DNA of 64,000 nucleotides from Rhodovulum marinum. GTDB taxonomy: Bacteria > Pseudomonadota > Alphaproteobacteria > Rhodobacterales > Rhodobacteraceae. The notes beneath the pieces are model-generated. The model searched no databases. It was not told the origin of the DNA and saw only the letters and a program-made list of their open reading frames with translations. Made by a program: the position numbers and the translations under genes. The DNA lies in NCBI RefSeq assembly GCF_004343075.1, contig NZ_SLXP01000002.1, forward strand, positions 310,001 through 374,000. Direction: 5' to 3'. Shown here in pieces: positions 1 through 9,248 of this stretch; positions within the stretch are counted from its first letter, which is position 1, and the number at the start of each line of letters is the position of its first letter.

Positions 1-1167
1 GCGGTCGAGTTTCAGGGGGGCCAGTTCGCCGGCCATCGCGGCATCCAGCCGTTCCGCGGCGGCGTGGCGGGCGGCGGTCAGCGCCGCGGCCTGGGTGTCA
101 TAGGCGGCCTCTGCCCTGGCAAGCGCGGCGCGCAGGTCGGCCAGGTCGTGGGCGCCCGCATCCAGCGCGGAGAGCCGCGCCCGCAGGTCATCGGCAAACC
201 CGCCCAGGTCGTCGGGCAGCACGCCGTGCTTGCGCGCCAGCGCGCGGATCGCGAACAGGCGTTCCTCGGCGGCCTCGAGCGCGGCGGGGTCGAAATCGAG
301 CGCCTCGATGCAGTCCTCGACGCCCTGGACCGCCTCGCCCAGTTCGACCAGCGCGCGGTTCAGCGCGGCGATCGGCGCGTCCAGCCGGCCATCGGCGCCG
401 TCGGCGGCCCCGTCAAGCCAGCGCAGCGCGTCGCCCATGCGCCCCTCGGCCCCCTCGCCGGGGCCGAGCGCGGCATGCGCCCGGGCGATATCCTCGCGGA
501 TGCGTTCGGCGGCCTGCATCCTCCGGCGTTTCGTGTCCAGCTCGGCCTCTTCGCCGGGCTGGGGGTCGAGCGCGTCCAACTCGGCGACGGCGTGGCGCAG
601 GAACTCCTCTTCGGATTTCAGGGCGGCGAGGCGATCCTCGGCCTCGGCCAGGGCCTTGGCGGCGCGGGCGCGCGCGGTCCAGGCGGTGCGCAGCGCGGCC
701 AGCTGCGGGGCCAGCCCGCCGAAGTCATCCAGAAGTGCGCGGTGGCCGCGCGGGTTCAGAAGGCCGCGGTCGTCCTGCTGGCCGTGCAGTTCCACCAGGC
801 AATCGGACAGCGCGCGCAGCACCTCGCCCGAGACGCGGCGGTCGTTGACCCAGGCGGTCTTGCGCCCCTCGGCGGTGTTGACGCGGCGCAGGATCAGTTC
901 GTCGCCCGCTTGCAGGCCGGCCTCGTCCAGGACGGCGCGGGCGGGATGGTCCGCAGGCAGGTCGAACACGGCGACCACCTCGCCCTGGGTGGCACCCGCG
1001 CGCACCAGTTCGGCCCGCCCGCGCCAGCCCAGCACGAAGCCCAGCGAATCCAGCAGGATCGACTTGCCCGCGCCGGTTTCTCCAGTCAACGCGTTCAGGC
1101 CCGGCCGGAACGTCAGTTCCAGCCGGTCGATGATCAGCATGTCCCGGATGTCGAGACTGCGCAGCAT
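1..1167 (-). CDS. recN: DNA repair protein RecN, 3' end cut off by the window
   Basis: SMC-like ATPase acting in double-strand break repair. Read leftward from an ATG at 1167, the frame stays open to base 1, giving 389 residues of a protein that is normally about 550. The ABC Walker A motif GETGAGKS lies at residues 29-36, and the next part contains the Q-loop region (GQQDDRGLL) and a charged helical stretch expected to form the coiled coil. The C-terminal signature and Walker B half lie outside the window. It sits 25 bases downstream of bamD on the same strand, a usual arrangement in Rhodobacteraceae, so it is probably co-transcribed with it. Confidence 0.93.
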   Translation of the reverse strand, partial: MLRSLDIRDMLIIDRLELTFRPGLNALTGETGAGKSILLDSLGFVLGWRGRAELVRAGATQGEVVAVFDLPADHPARAVLDEAGLQAGDELILRRVNTAEGRKTAWVNDRRVSGEVLRALSDCLVELHGQQDDRGLLNPRGHRALLDDFGGLAPQLAALRTAWTARARAAKALAEAEDRLAALKSEEEFLRHAVAELDALDPQPGEEAELDTKRRRMQAAERIREDIARAHAALGPGEGAEGRMGDALRWLDGAADGADGRLDAPIAALNRALVELGEAVQGVEDCIEALDFDPAALEAAEERLFAIRALARKHGVLPDDLGGFADDLRARLSALDAGAHDLADLRAALARAEAAYDTQAAALTAARHAAAERLDAAMAGELAPLKLDR

Positions 1168-1191
1168 CGCCCCACCCTTTCGCCGGTCAGA

Positions 1192-2037
1192 TCAGAGCCA
1201 CTCGCCCTTGATCATCTGGCGGTAGACCTTGGCAAGCCATCCGGTGCTGCGCGGTTCGGGCGCAAGGCCCTGGCCCTGAAGCAGGTTGAACCCGTCCTGG
1301 TACCACGAGGTGCCCTGGAAGTTGTAGCCGAGGATCGCACCGGCGGTTTGCGCCTCGCCATCCAGACCGAGGGCCAGGTAGGCCTCGATCAGGCGATACA
1401 GCGCCTCGGGCGTGTGGGTCGTGGTCTGGAAATCCTCGACCACGGTGCGGAACCGGTTGATCGACGCGGTGTAATGGCCGCGTTTCAGGTAATAACGCCC
1501 GACCTCCATCTCTTTCGCGGCGAGATGGTCGAAGGCGAGGTCGAATTTCAGAATCGCGGAGCGGGCATATTCGCTGTCAGGATAACGCTCGATCACGGTG
1601 CGCAGCGCCTGAAGCGCCTGGAAGGTCAGGCCCTGGTCGCGGCCCACCAGGTCGATCTGGTCATAGTAAGACAGCGCCAGCAGGTATTGCGCATAGGCCG
1701 CGTCCTCGTCGGCGGGGTAGAAGTCGATGTACCGCTGGGCGGCGACGCGGGAATTCTCGTAGTCGCGTTCGCTGTGATAGGCATAGGCCTGCATGATCAG
1801 CGCGCGCTTGGCCCATTCGGAATAGGGATACAGCCGCTCGACCTCGCCGAAGAGGCGCGCGGCCTCTTCGCCGTCGCGGTTGGTTTCCAGCTCGAATTCG
1901 GCCTTCTGGTAGATCTGTTCGGCGGTGAAGCTGTCCAGCGGCGGTTCGCGCCGGGATCCGATGGCGCCGCAGGACGCCAAGAGAGCCAAGGCGGCCACCG
2001 CCCCCACCGCCCGGATGCGTATGCTGCGCTTCGCCAT
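1192..2037 (-). CDS. bamD: Outer membrane assembly lipoprotein BamD
   Basis: Lipoprotein part of the BAM complex that inserts beta-barrel proteins in the outer membrane. The 281-residue protein opens with a basic, hydrophobic signal peptide ending in a lipobox (LASC, Cys23 lipidated), followed by TPR-like repeats rich in Tyr and Ala, such as the YQKAEFELE and YPYSEWAKRA stretches, as in the ComL/YfiO family. Length fits the family. It lies between lpxC and recN on the same strand, which groups two outer-membrane biogenesis genes at the tail of the dcw cluster. Confidence 0.95.
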   Translation of the reverse strand: MAKRSIRIRAVGAVAALALLASCGAIGSRREPPLDSFTAEQIYQKAEFELETNRDGEEAARLFGEVERLYPYSEWAKRALIMQAYAYHSERDYENSRVAAQRYIDFYPADEDAAYAQYLLALSYYDQIDLVGRDQGLTFQALQALRTVIERYPDSEYARSAILKFDLAFDHLAAKEMEVGRYYLKRGHYTASINRFRTVVEDFQTTTHTPEALYRLIEAYLALGLDGEAQTAGAILGYNFQGTSWYQDGFNLLQGQGLAPEPRSTGWLAKVYRQMIKGEWL

Positions 2038-2145
2038 CTGCCCGCTACCCCGTCCTCAGATCACCAGACCACCGGCCCTTGCGCGCCCTGCGCGCGCGAT
2101 TATGCGGCTGTCCTAGCACAGATAATCGGGAGGCAAAACGCCTTT

Positions 2146-2166
2146 GGGCCGCAAAAGCGGCGGCCC
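2146..2166 (-). terminator. Hairpin right after lpxC
   Basis: A 7-bp inverted repeat, GGGCCGC / GCGGCCC with a 7-base loop, abuts the lpxC stop codon. On the minus strand the stem is followed by AAAGGCGTTTTGCC rather than a clean T-run, so this is at best a weak or Rho-assisted terminator or an mRNA-stabilising hairpin. Confidence 0.35.
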
Positions 2167-3084
2167 TCAGGCGACGGCCCGCAGGTCGGCGACCTCGACC
2201 CCGATGCCGGGCAGCAAGGCGGCCTGGTCGTCCCCGCAGGTTTCCAGCCGGAACGCGCCGGGCCGTGCGAACAGCGCCCGCAGCAGGCGGTTGGTCAGCG
2301 CGTGCCCGGCCCGTTCGCCGCGATAGCGGCCCAGAATCGGCGCCCCGGCCAGCGCCAGGTCGCCCAGCGCATCCAGCATCTTGTGGCGCACCGCCTCGTC
2401 GGAATGGCGCAGGCCGCCGGGGCTGAGCACCCGGTCGCCCTCGACCACGACGGCGTTCGCCAGCGTGCCGCCCAGCGCCAGGCCGTTGGCGCGCATCGTG
2501 TCCACGTCGGCACTGCGGCAGAAGGTGCGGCTGTCGCAGAGTTCGCGCACGAAGGCGCCGTTGGCCATGTTCAGCCGCTTGGCCTGATGGCCGATGGCGG
2601 TGTCGGCAAAGTCGATCTCGAAGTCGATTTCCATGGTGTCGGCGGGCGCCAGGCTGGCGCGGGCATCGCCCTCGGCCACCTCGACCGGTTCGAGAATGCG
2701 CAGCGCGCGCACCGGCGCGGCAAGACGGCGCAGGCCGCGCGACAGGAAACCCCGCACGAAGGGCTGGGCCGACCCGTCCATCACCGGCACTTCGGGGCCG
2801 TCGATCTCGATCAGGGCGTTGTGGATGCCGCACCCGGCCAGCGCGGCCATCAGGTGTTCGACGGTGGCCACCTCGGCCCGGCCATTGGCCAGCTTGGTGC
2901 ACAGGCGCGACGGCACGACCGCGTCCCAGCGCGCCGGGATCAGCGCGTCGGGCCCGTCGATATCGGTGCGGCGGAACCAGATCCCGTACTCGGCCGAGGC
3001 CGGGTGCACGGTCATGCGCACCGGGCGGCCGCTGTGAAGGCCGGTGCCGGAAAAGGAAATCGCGGATTTCAACGTCGTCTGCAC
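2167..3084 (-). CDS. lpxC: UDP-3-O-acyl-N-acetylglucosamine deacetylase LpxC
   Basis: Zinc deacetylase catalysing the committed step of lipid A synthesis in the cytoplasm. The 305-residue protein starts with the family opening TLKSAISFSGTGLHSG. It carries the zinc ligand His77 in TVEHLMAAL, the motif HKMLDALGDL, and a second His in GHALTNRLLRAL near residue 265. Length matches family members. It follows ftsZ across a 332-base gap that contains the ftsZ terminator, so it probably has its own promoter; a clear one was not identified, although TTGTTT-N16-TTAAGT lies upstream. Confidence 0.97.
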   Translation of the reverse strand: MQTTLKSAISFSGTGLHSGRPVRMTVHPASAEYGIWFRRTDIDGPDALIPARWDAVVPSRLCTKLANGRAEVATVEHLMAALAGCGIHNALIEIDGPEVPVMDGSAQPFVRGFLSRGLRRLAAPVRALRILEPVEVAEGDARASLAPADTMEIDFEIDFADTAIGHQAKRLNMANGAFVRELCDSRTFCRSADVDTMRANGLALGGTLANAVVVEGDRVLSPGGLRHSDEAVRHKMLDALGDLALAGAPILGRYRGERAGHALTNRLLRALFARPGAFRLETCGDDQAALLPGIGVEVADLRAVA

Positions 3085-3362
3085 GGGTCACCTGCTCGTT
3101 TGATCCGGACTTCGCACGGTCCGGCAAGGATGACTTAAGCCTGCGGCGTTTTGGAAACAATTCAAACTTTGCAACCGGATGAAACATCGCAGGCCATGAT
3201 TCGCCCATGCCGGCGGCGGGCTGCATCCTGTTGATTGAAAACGTTTTTTCAAGGCGCGTTTCGCGCGGGCGCGATACGGACCGACGGGCGTGTTACGGTT
3301 CTGTAACGCCGCGCGCGCCCCGCGTGAGGACCGTTACCACCGCAGGCGGGGCGGGCGGCATG

Positions 3363-3388
3363 AAAAAGGGGCCGGAAAACCCGGCCCC
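3363..3388 (-). terminator. Intrinsic terminator of ftsZ
   Basis: An 8-bp perfect stem, GGGGCCGG / CCGGCCCC (3368-3375 with 3381-3388), with an AAAAC loop. On the minus strand it is followed by TTTTT (bases 3367-3363). It starts 29 bases after the ftsZ stop. The rest of the 3085-3416 gap shows no gene. Confidence 0.8.
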
Positions 3389-3416
3389 CGATCGCGTTTG
3401 CCCTGCTGTGGGGCGA

Positions 3417-5033
3417 TCAGTTCGCCTGGCGCCGCAGGAAGGCGGGGATTTCGATCCGCTCCTGCTCGGGGTCGAGTTCTTCCTCGTCGCGATGCACGGC
3501 CTGGCCGCGGCCATAGACCGGCGGCTGCTGGCGCATGGTGTGGGCGCCGCGCTCGGGCGTTTCACCATGGCCCGACATGCGGTTGATCAGCGTGCCGATG
3601 CCGAACCGGCCGTGGCGGGCCTCGTCGCCCAGCGGCTGGCCGGGGGCGGCGGCCTGCGGCCGTTCCGTGCCGGCGGCCTGGCGCGGCGATTTGCTGACCG
3701 CGGCGCGCAGCCGTTCCAGCGCCTCGGGGGTGGGCGTTCCGGGCGCGCGCGGGCGCGGCGCCACGAAGGCGGCCTGTTCGACCTCGGGTTCGGGCTCGTA
3801 CTCGTCCTCGGGCTGGTAGGCCGGGGGCGGCACGTCGTTGGTGACGGCCTCGACCGGGGCGGCGGCGGCCGCGGCGGCGGTGGCCGGGTCGAACCCTTCG
3901 AACAGCGAGGGTTCCTCGGCCTCGACCGGGTCGGCCTGACGGGCGACGGCGGGCTGGGCCTGCGGCTGGGGCCGCGGCTCGGCGCGTTCGGGCGCTGCGG
4001 TCGCCTGGCGCGGCAGCGGTTCGCTCATCGGGCGGCGCTGGACGGGGGTGTCGGGTTTCTGCGCCACGCCCACGTCGATGCCGGTGGCCACGACGGAGAC
4101 GCGCATCGTTCCTTCCATGTCGGGGTCCAGCGTCGAGCCGACGATGATGTTGGCATCGGCATCGACCACGTCGCGGATGCGGTTCGCGGCCTCGTCCAGT
4201 TCGAACAGCGTCAGATCGTAACCGCCGGTGATGTTGATCAGCACGCCGCGGGCGCCGTTCAGGCTGACCTCGTCCAGCAGCGGGTTGGCGATGGCCTTTT
4301 CGGCGGCCTGCACCGCGCGATCCTCGCCCGAGGCCTCGCCCGTGCCCATCATCGCCTTGCCCATCTCGTCCATCACCGCGCGCACGTCGGCGAAGTCGAG
4401 GTTGATGAGACCGGGCCGCACCATCAGGTCGGTCACGCCCTTGACGCCCTGGTACAGCACGTCGTCGGCCATCGAGAACGCCTCGGTGAAGGTGGTCTTT
4501 TCGTTGGCCAGGCGGAACAGGTTCTGGTTGGGGATGATGATGAGGGTATCGACGACCTTTTGCAGGGCCTCGACGCCTTCCTCGGCCTGGCGCATGCGCT
4601 TGGCGCCCTCGAACTGGAACGGCTTGGTCACGACGCCGACGGTCAGCACGCCGAGTTCACGCGCGGCCTGGGCGATGATCGGGGCGCCGCCGGTGCCGGT
4701 GCCGCCGCCCATGCCCGCGGTGATGAAGCACATATGCGCGCCGGCCAGGTGGTCGACGATCTGCTCGATCGATTCCTCGGCGGCCGCCGCGCCGACCTGC
4801 GGGCGGGCGCCCGCGCCCAGCCCCTCGGTCGCCCTGACGCCCATCTGGATGCGGGCGGGCGCGTTCGACTGTTTCAGCGCCTGCGCGTCGGTGTTCGCCA
4901 CCACGAATTCGACGCCTTCCAGGCGCTTCTCGATCATGTTGTTCACGGCGTTGCCGCCAGCGCCGCCAACGCCGAAGACCGTGATCCGCGGCTTCAGCTC
5001 GTCCTGTTCGGGCATCGAAAGGTTCAAGGTCAT
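3417..5033 (-). CDS. ftsZ: Cell division GTPase FtsZ
   Basis: Tubulin-like GTPase that forms the Z ring. The start is the ATG at 5033 ([10 protein letters not shown]), giving 538 residues. Upstream in-frame sequence to 5198 reads like a promoter region, not protein. The N-terminal GTPase domain has [13 protein letters not shown] near residue 21 and the signature GGGTGTG at 109-115. After about residue 320 comes a long linker rich in Pro, Ala and Glu, then the conserved C-terminal peptide with [10 protein letters not shown], which binds FtsA. The long linker is usual for alphaproteobacterial FtsZ. Unusually, ftsA does not abut it: a rightward gene lies between. Confidence 0.98.
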   Translation of the reverse strand: MTLNLSMPEQDELKPRITVFGVGGAGGNAVNNMIEKRLEGVEFVVANTDAQALKQSNAPARIQMGVRATEGLGAGARPQVGAAAAEESIEQIVDHLAGAHMCFITAGMGGGTGTGGAPIIAQAARELGVLTVGVVTKPFQFEGAKRMRQAEEGVEALQKVVDTLIIIPNQNLFRLANEKTTFTEAFSMADDVLYQGVKGVTDLMVRPGLINLDFADVRAVMDEMGKAMMGTGEASGEDRAVQAAEKAIANPLLDEVSLNGARGVLINITGGYDLTLFELDEAANRIRDVVDADANIIVGSTLDPDMEGTMRVSVVATGIDVGVAQKPDTPVQRRPMSEPLPRQATAAPERAEPRPQPQAQPAVARQADPVEAEEPSLFEGFDPATAAAAAAAPVEAVTNDVPPPAYQPEDEYEPEPEVEQAAFVAPRPRAPGTPTPEALERLRAAVSKSPRQAAGTERPQAAAPGQPLGDEARHGRFGIGTLINRMSGHGETPERGAHTMRQQPPVYGRGQAVHRDEEELDPEQERIEIPAFLRRQAN

Positions 5034-5086
5034 GTCTGTCCGCCTGTTGTCGTTTCTGGTGGCCTGCCCGGCCGTTTCCCCAAGAT

Positions 5087-5123
5087 CTTGCGTCATCCTA
5101 CGCAAGCACATGGGCGAGGTCAC
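5087..5123 (-). promoter_or_regulatory. Candidate ftsZ promoter overlapped by an inverted repeat
   Basis: A perfect 7-bp inverted repeat, CTTGCGT / ACGCAAG, at 5087-5093 and 5100-5106 has a 6-base spacer. Read on the minus strand, the spacer and first arm base contain TAGGAT, a possible -10, with GTGACC 17 bases upstream (5118-5123) as a poor -35. The predicted transcript start would fall inside the left arm, 54 or more bases before the ftsZ ATG. A repressor site is inferred; no regulator was recognised. Confidence 0.4.
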
Positions 5124-5400
5124 GAAAAAAACGTGGTTTTCACACAAAATCTGCACTGTTGACGGCGCACGTCCGCGGGATTTCGCCGATCCGACCACAT
5201 CTGGGGGGCTGTCCTGCGCCGCCGTCTAGATGCGCAAGCGGACCCCTCGGGGCGGTCGTCACGGACTACGCCCGCGGGCGCGTCGTTCCGGCGATGTGGG
5301 GCACACTGCTCATGCCTCGGCGGGTGTTTTCACCCTTTCGCCCAGAATAGCAGACCCGCCCGCCCCGGTCACGCGGAAAACGGCGCCCGGGCCGGGCGAT

Positions 5401-5429
5401 TTGGGGAATTCGGCGTCCCGGTGTAGGCT
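5401..5429 (+). promoter_or_regulatory. Promoter for the gene between ftsZ and ftsA
   Basis: TTGGGG at 5401-5406 is followed after exactly 17 bases by TAGGCT at 5424-5429, a good sigma-70 match for a Rhodobacteraceae promoter. Expected start is near 5436, about 27 bases before the ATG at 5463. The rest of the 5034-5400 stretch shows no further gene. Confidence 0.55.
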
Positions 5430-5462
5430 GGCACGGCACAACGGGACCGGGGAGACGGGGCG

Positions 5463-6074
5463 ATGCCGAACGAAGAGGATCTCAAGGCGCTGGCGGTGAC
5501 GGGGCGGCGGTTCGGCGCGGGGCTGGAACGCTGGGGCCGGCAGGCGGCGCGCACCGCGCAGGCGCAGGGCCAGCCCGGCCCGGCCGAGGTGATCGGGCGC
5601 ATCGCCACCAGGCTGCCTCGGATTGTGGACAAGCTGTGGCGCAAGATCATGGCGCTGGCCGAGCAGTTCGGCCTGTTCGACCTGGCCGGCGCGGTCGGCG
5701 CCTTCGCCGAGGCGGGCATAGACGAGCTGATGGACGTGCTGGACGACCTGCTGGGTATGCTGGAGGATGCCGGCACCGCCGCCGCGGACACGGTGATCGG
5801 CGCGGTCCTGGGCGTGATCGAGGCGATCAAGAAGGCGATCCACCTGGTGCTGGACCGGGTCAAGATGCCGCCCGTGACCGAACCGATCGAGATCATCCTG
5901 GACATGCTGGACAACCTGATCGGCAATATCGCCGAACTGGTCAGCCCCAAGGCGGGCACGATGGCGCGCACCTTCCGAAGCAACATGTACGGACAGCTGG
6001 GCGACATCCGCGCCGCGCGCGCCGCCCTGCCCGCCCGCGCGGTTCCCGACAAGGATGCCGAAGCGCCAGGCTGA
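5463..6074 (+). CDS. Unknown helical protein inserted between ftsA and ftsZ
   Basis: No family recognised. The 203-residue protein lies antisense to the dcw operon, stops 2 bases short of the ftsA stop, and has its own promoter and a purine-rich ribosome site (GGGGAGACGGGG). It looks all-helical: a charged N-terminus, then amphipathic segments rich in Leu, Ile, Ala and Asp (for example DLAGAVGAFAEAGIDELMDV and DMLDNLIGNIAELV), with no signal peptide and no strongly hydrophobic helix. Codon third positions are as GC-rich as in its neighbours. Its position breaks the ftsA-ftsZ unit that is normally contiguous. A role in division is possible from position only; it could equally be a lineage-specific insertion. 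Confidence 0.75.
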   Translation: MPNEEDLKALAVTGRRFGAGLERWGRQAARTAQAQGQPGPAEVIGRIATRLPRIVDKLWRKIMALAEQFGLFDLAGAVGAFAEAGIDELMDVLDDLLGMLEDAGTAAADTVIGAVLGVIEAIKKAIHLVLDRVKMPPVTEPIEIILDMLDNLIGNIAELVSPKAGTMARTFRSNMYGQLGDIRAARAALPARAVPDKDAEAPG

Positions 6075-6076
6075 GG

Positions 6077-7411
6077 TTACCAGTTCTCCTTGAACCAGCG
6101 CACCGCGCGTTTCAGCGACCGGGCGGGGTAGCGTTCGGTGGGGATGTCGAAATCCCACCATTCGTCCTGCGGATGCGCGGCGAACAGGCACAGCCCCACC
6201 GAGGCGGCAAAGCCCGGCCCCGTCGCCGATTGCGGCAGGCCCTGGATGCGCAGGGGGCGCCCCAGCCGCACCTGGCGGCCCAGGATATGCGAGGCCAGCC
6301 CGTCCAGCCCGGGGATCTGGCTGCCCGCGCCGGTCAGCACGATCTGGCGCGAGGGCAGGTGTTCGAACCCGGCCGCGTCCAGGCGGGCGCGGACGTCGAC
6401 CAGGATTTCCTCGACCCGGGGGCGCATGATCCCGATCAGTTCGGTCCGGCTGATCCGGCGGGTGTCGCGTTCGTAATCGCCGCTGTCGCCGCCCAGATCG
6501 ATCATCTCGCGGTCGTCCATGCCGGTGGCCACCACCCCGCCATGCAGGGTCTTGATCCGCTCGGCGGTGGAAATCGGCACGTGCAGCCCCTTGGAAATGT
6601 CCGAGGTCACATGTTCGCCGCCCAGCCGCACGTTGTCGGCATAGATCATGTGTTTCTTGATGAAGATGGAAATTCCGGTCGCCCCGCCGCCCATGTCGAT
6701 GCAGGCCGCGCCCAGCTCCTGTTCGTCCTCGACCAGCGCCGACATGCCCGACGCATAGGCCGAAGACGCCAGCCCCGCCAGTTCCAGGTCGCAGCGTTTC
6801 ACGCAATGGACAAGGTTCTGGATCGCGCCCGCGTCCACCGTCAGCAGGTGCATGTCACAGGCCAGACGATGCCCGATCTGGCCACGCGGATCGACCAGGC
6901 CCGAGCGGGTGTCGAGCGCGAAATTGACCGGCTGGGCGTGCAGCACCTCGCGCCCCGGGCCGATCGGCGGCATCTCGCAGGCGGCCAGCACGCGGGCGAT
7001 ATCGGATTCCGAGACCATCGAGTCCGACAGTTCCACCTGCCCCTCCAGCCCGTAGGAGCGCGGCCCCGCCCCGGCGAAACAGGCGATCACGTGGTCGACG
7101 CGGACCTGCGCCATCTTCTGGGCGGCCTGCACGGCGGTGCGGATCGCGCGCTCGGCCTCGTGCATGCCGTGGATCTCGCCGAAGCTGATCCCGCGCGAGC
7201 GCGTGGTCGCCGCGCCGATCACCCGGAACCGCGACTGCCCGGCCAGCGAGCCGATCTGCTCCACGCCCCCCGCGGGCCGGATGCCGTCGAAACGCAGCAC
7301 GAGGCAGGAAATCTTGGAACTGCCGACATCCAGGATCGCGATCACGCCGCGGTCCATCGCCTGCTTGCGCATCCGCCGCATCGCCCGCTGGGCCTGGTAG
7401 AGATCGGTCAT
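6077..7411 (-). CDS. ftsA: Cell division actin-like protein FtsA
   Basis: Actin-fold ATPase that tethers FtsZ to the membrane. The 444-residue protein shows the phosphate-1 motif AILDVGSSKISCLVLR near residue 25, a nucleotide-binding IDMGGGATGISIF segment, and the late TGAGSQIPGL adenosine motif. The C-terminus ends in an amphipathic, Lys/Arg/Trp-containing helix (RAVRWFKENW) suited to membrane binding. The ATG shares one base with the ftsQ stop codon (TGATG), so translation is probably coupled. It converges with the unknown gene at 5463. Confidence 0.97.
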   Translation of the reverse strand: MTDLYQAQRAMRRMRKQAMDRGVIAILDVGSSKISCLVLRFDGIRPAGGVEQIGSLAGQSRFRVIGAATTRSRGISFGEIHGMHEAERAIRTAVQAAQKMAQVRVDHVIACFAGAGPRSYGLEGQVELSDSMVSESDIARVLAACEMPPIGPGREVLHAQPVNFALDTRSGLVDPRGQIGHRLACDMHLLTVDAGAIQNLVHCVKRCDLELAGLASSAYASGMSALVEDEQELGAACIDMGGGATGISIFIKKHMIYADNVRLGGEHVTSDISKGLHVPISTAERIKTLHGGVVATGMDDREMIDLGGDSGDYERDTRRISRTELIGIMRPRVEEILVDVRARLDAAGFEHLPSRQIVLTGAGSQIPGLDGLASHILGRQVRLGRPLRIQGLPQSATGPGFAASVGLCLFAAHPQDEWWDFDIPTERYPARSLKRAVRWFKENW

Positions 7412-8286
7412 CAGTTCGTCGCTCCTGTCTGAAGTCTTCTTATCCGCCGGAATTCCTCGACCGCGTCGGGGGACAGCCGCACCGTGGGGCGGGCCGGGTT
7501 GCGCAGGTCGACCACCACGATGTCGCGCCCCAGCATGTCGGACACCTCGTCCAGCGCCAGCACGCGTTCCAGTGCCGTCACCGCGTTCTGCGCGGGCAAC
7601 AGGATGCGCTGGTCGCGGTCCAGCACCACGTCCCAGCGCCGCGCGCCGATCCGCACCAGCCCGCGCAGCCGCTGTTCCAGCGGCGCGGCCGCCGCGATCA
7701 GCTGCAGCGCCTCGGCCACGGCCAGGTCCGCCCCCTCGCCCGCGATCAGCGGCAGGTCGGGGCGCAGCGCGCGGGCCTCGATCGGTGCGACGCGGTGGCC
7801 CTGTTCATCCAGCAGTTCCAGCCCCGCCTCGCCGCGCCAGACCACGGCGGGCACGCGTTCCTCGACCGTCAGTTCCAGGATGCCGCCGGGGCGCACGCGC
7901 ATCTGCGCGGTTTTCACCGCGTCCAGCCCCTCGACCGTCTTGCGCATCTCGTGCAGGTCCAGGTCGAAGGAGGACAGCGGGAAATCCAGCGGCAGAACCT
8001 CGCGGATATCGGCGTCGGTCTCGGCCGAGGCGCCCTCGATGGCCATCAGCTTGACCATGAATTCGGGGCGGGTTTCGACCTGGCGGCGGATGTCGGCGAT
8101 CTGGGCGGCCAGGTCGGCGCGGCGGGTGTCATCGGCCAGCCAAAGGGCCGGGATCGCCATCAGCGCGGCCAGCGGCAGGCCCTTGAGGACGGCCTTGCGG
8201 AACAGCGGCGTCAGCCACAGCCGTTCCAGCCGATAGGCCCAACGCGACGGCGCGGGGTCGCGCGGCGGAACGATCAGCGCGCACAT
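7411..8286 (-). CDS. ftsQ: Cell division protein FtsQ
   Basis: Bitopic inner-membrane protein linking early and late divisome parts. I take the ATG at 8286 (MCALIVPP, 291 residues), which overlaps the ddl stop by 13 bases; an in-frame ATG at 8337 lies deeper inside ddl. One transmembrane helix ([15 protein letters not shown], about residues 39-53) is followed by a POTRA region ([13 protein letters not shown] to AVVWR) and the beta domain. The length is typical for alphaproteobacteria. It is coupled to ftsA by a one-base overlap. Confidence 0.93.
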   Translation of the reverse strand: MCALIVPPRDPAPSRWAYRLERLWLTPLFRKAVLKGLPLAALMAIPALWLADDTRRADLAAQIADIRRQVETRPEFMVKLMAIEGASAETDADIREVLPLDFPLSSFDLDLHEMRKTVEGLDAVKTAQMRVRPGGILELTVEERVPAVVWRGEAGLELLDEQGHRVAPIEARALRPDLPLIAGEGADLAVAEALQLIAAAAPLEQRLRGLVRIGARRWDVVLDRDQRILLPAQNAVTALERVLALDEVSDMLGRDIVVVDLRNPARPTVRLSPDAVEEFRRIRRLQTGATN

Positions 8287-9197
8287 GAGGCGTCCTCCAC
8301 GATCCAGCGGCACAGCGCGCCGAAGGGGATGCCGCAATGGGCCGCCTGTTCGGGCGACAGAGAGGTGGGCGTCATGCCGGGCTGGGTGTTGGTTTCCAAC
8401 AGGATCAGCCCGTCCAGCCCGCGCGCCTCGTCCCAGCGGAAATCGGTGCGCGACAGGCCCCGGCAGCCCAGCGCCCGGTGCGCGCGCAGCGCGTAGTCAA
8501 GGCAGGCATCGAACACCTCGGCGGGCAGGTCGGCGGGCACCACGTGGCGCGAGCCGCCCTGGGCGTATTTCGCGTGGTAGTCGTACCAGCCGTCGGTCAG
8601 GATATCGGTCACGGTCAGCGCCCGGTCGCCCATCACGGTGGTGGTCAGTTCGCGCCCCGGGGCATAGGCCTCGACCATCACCAGGTCGGGCATCTCCTCG
8701 CCCATCTCGGGCGGCGCGTTGGCGGCGTCGTGGACGATATGGATGCCGACCGACGAGCCCTCGTTATTGGGTTTCACCACGTAAGGGGGCGCCATGACGT
8801 GGCCCGCCGCCACCTCGGCCTTGCGGGCCAGCAGGCTGTCGACCACGGGCAGGCCGGCGGCGCGGTAGGCGGCCTTGGAGCGTTCCTTGTCCATCGCCAG
8901 CGCCGAGGCCAGCACGCCCGAATGGGTGTAGGGGATGCGCAGCCATTCCAGCAGGCCCTGCACGCAGCCATCCTCGCCCCAGCGGCCATGCAGCGCGTTG
9001 AACACCACGTCGGGGGCACAGTCGCCCAGCCGCGCGGGCAGATCCTGCCCCGCGTCGATCTCGACCACGTCGAAACCTTCCCCACGCAGCGCGGCGGCGC
9101 ATTCGCGCCCCGACGACAGGGACACCTCGCGCTCGGCCGAGGGTCCGCCCATCAATACCGCCACTCTGGGGGCTGTCCTGCTCGACTTGCCCGCCAC
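8274..9197 (-). CDS. ddl: D-alanine--D-alanine ligase
   Basis: ATP-grasp ligase making D-Ala-D-Ala for the peptidoglycan stem. The 307-residue protein has the N-terminal [15 protein letters not shown] motif, the HGRWGEDG motif, [12 protein letters not shown] of the ATP-grasp fold near residue 140, and the C-terminal [15 protein letters not shown]. It lies between murB and ftsQ as in most Rhodobacteraceae dcw clusters and overlaps ftsQ by 13 bases. Confidence 0.96.
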   Translation of the reverse strand: MAGKSSRTAPRVAVLMGGPSAEREVSLSSGRECAAALRGEGFDVVEIDAGQDLPARLGDCAPDVVFNALHGRWGEDGCVQGLLEWLRIPYTHSGVLASALAMDKERSKAAYRAAGLPVVDSLLARKAEVAAGHVMAPPYVVKPNNEGSSVGIHIVHDAANAPPEMGEEMPDLVMVEAYAPGRELTTTVMGDRALTVTDILTDGWYDYHAKYAQGGSRHVVPADLPAEVFDACLDYALRAHRALGCRGLSRTDFRWDEARGLDGLILLETNTQPGMTPTSLSPEQAAHCGIPFGALCRWIVEDASCAR

Positions 9198-9248
9198 CTG
9201 TGCCTCATGTCCGGGGCGTCTGACGGCCCCTTGGTTCAGCTTGTCTGT

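Noticed and set aside
64-3138. A 1024-residue plus-strand open frame
   Set aside because: It lies antisense to recN, bamD and lpxC, has no family features, and is the kind of shadow frame expected at this GC content.
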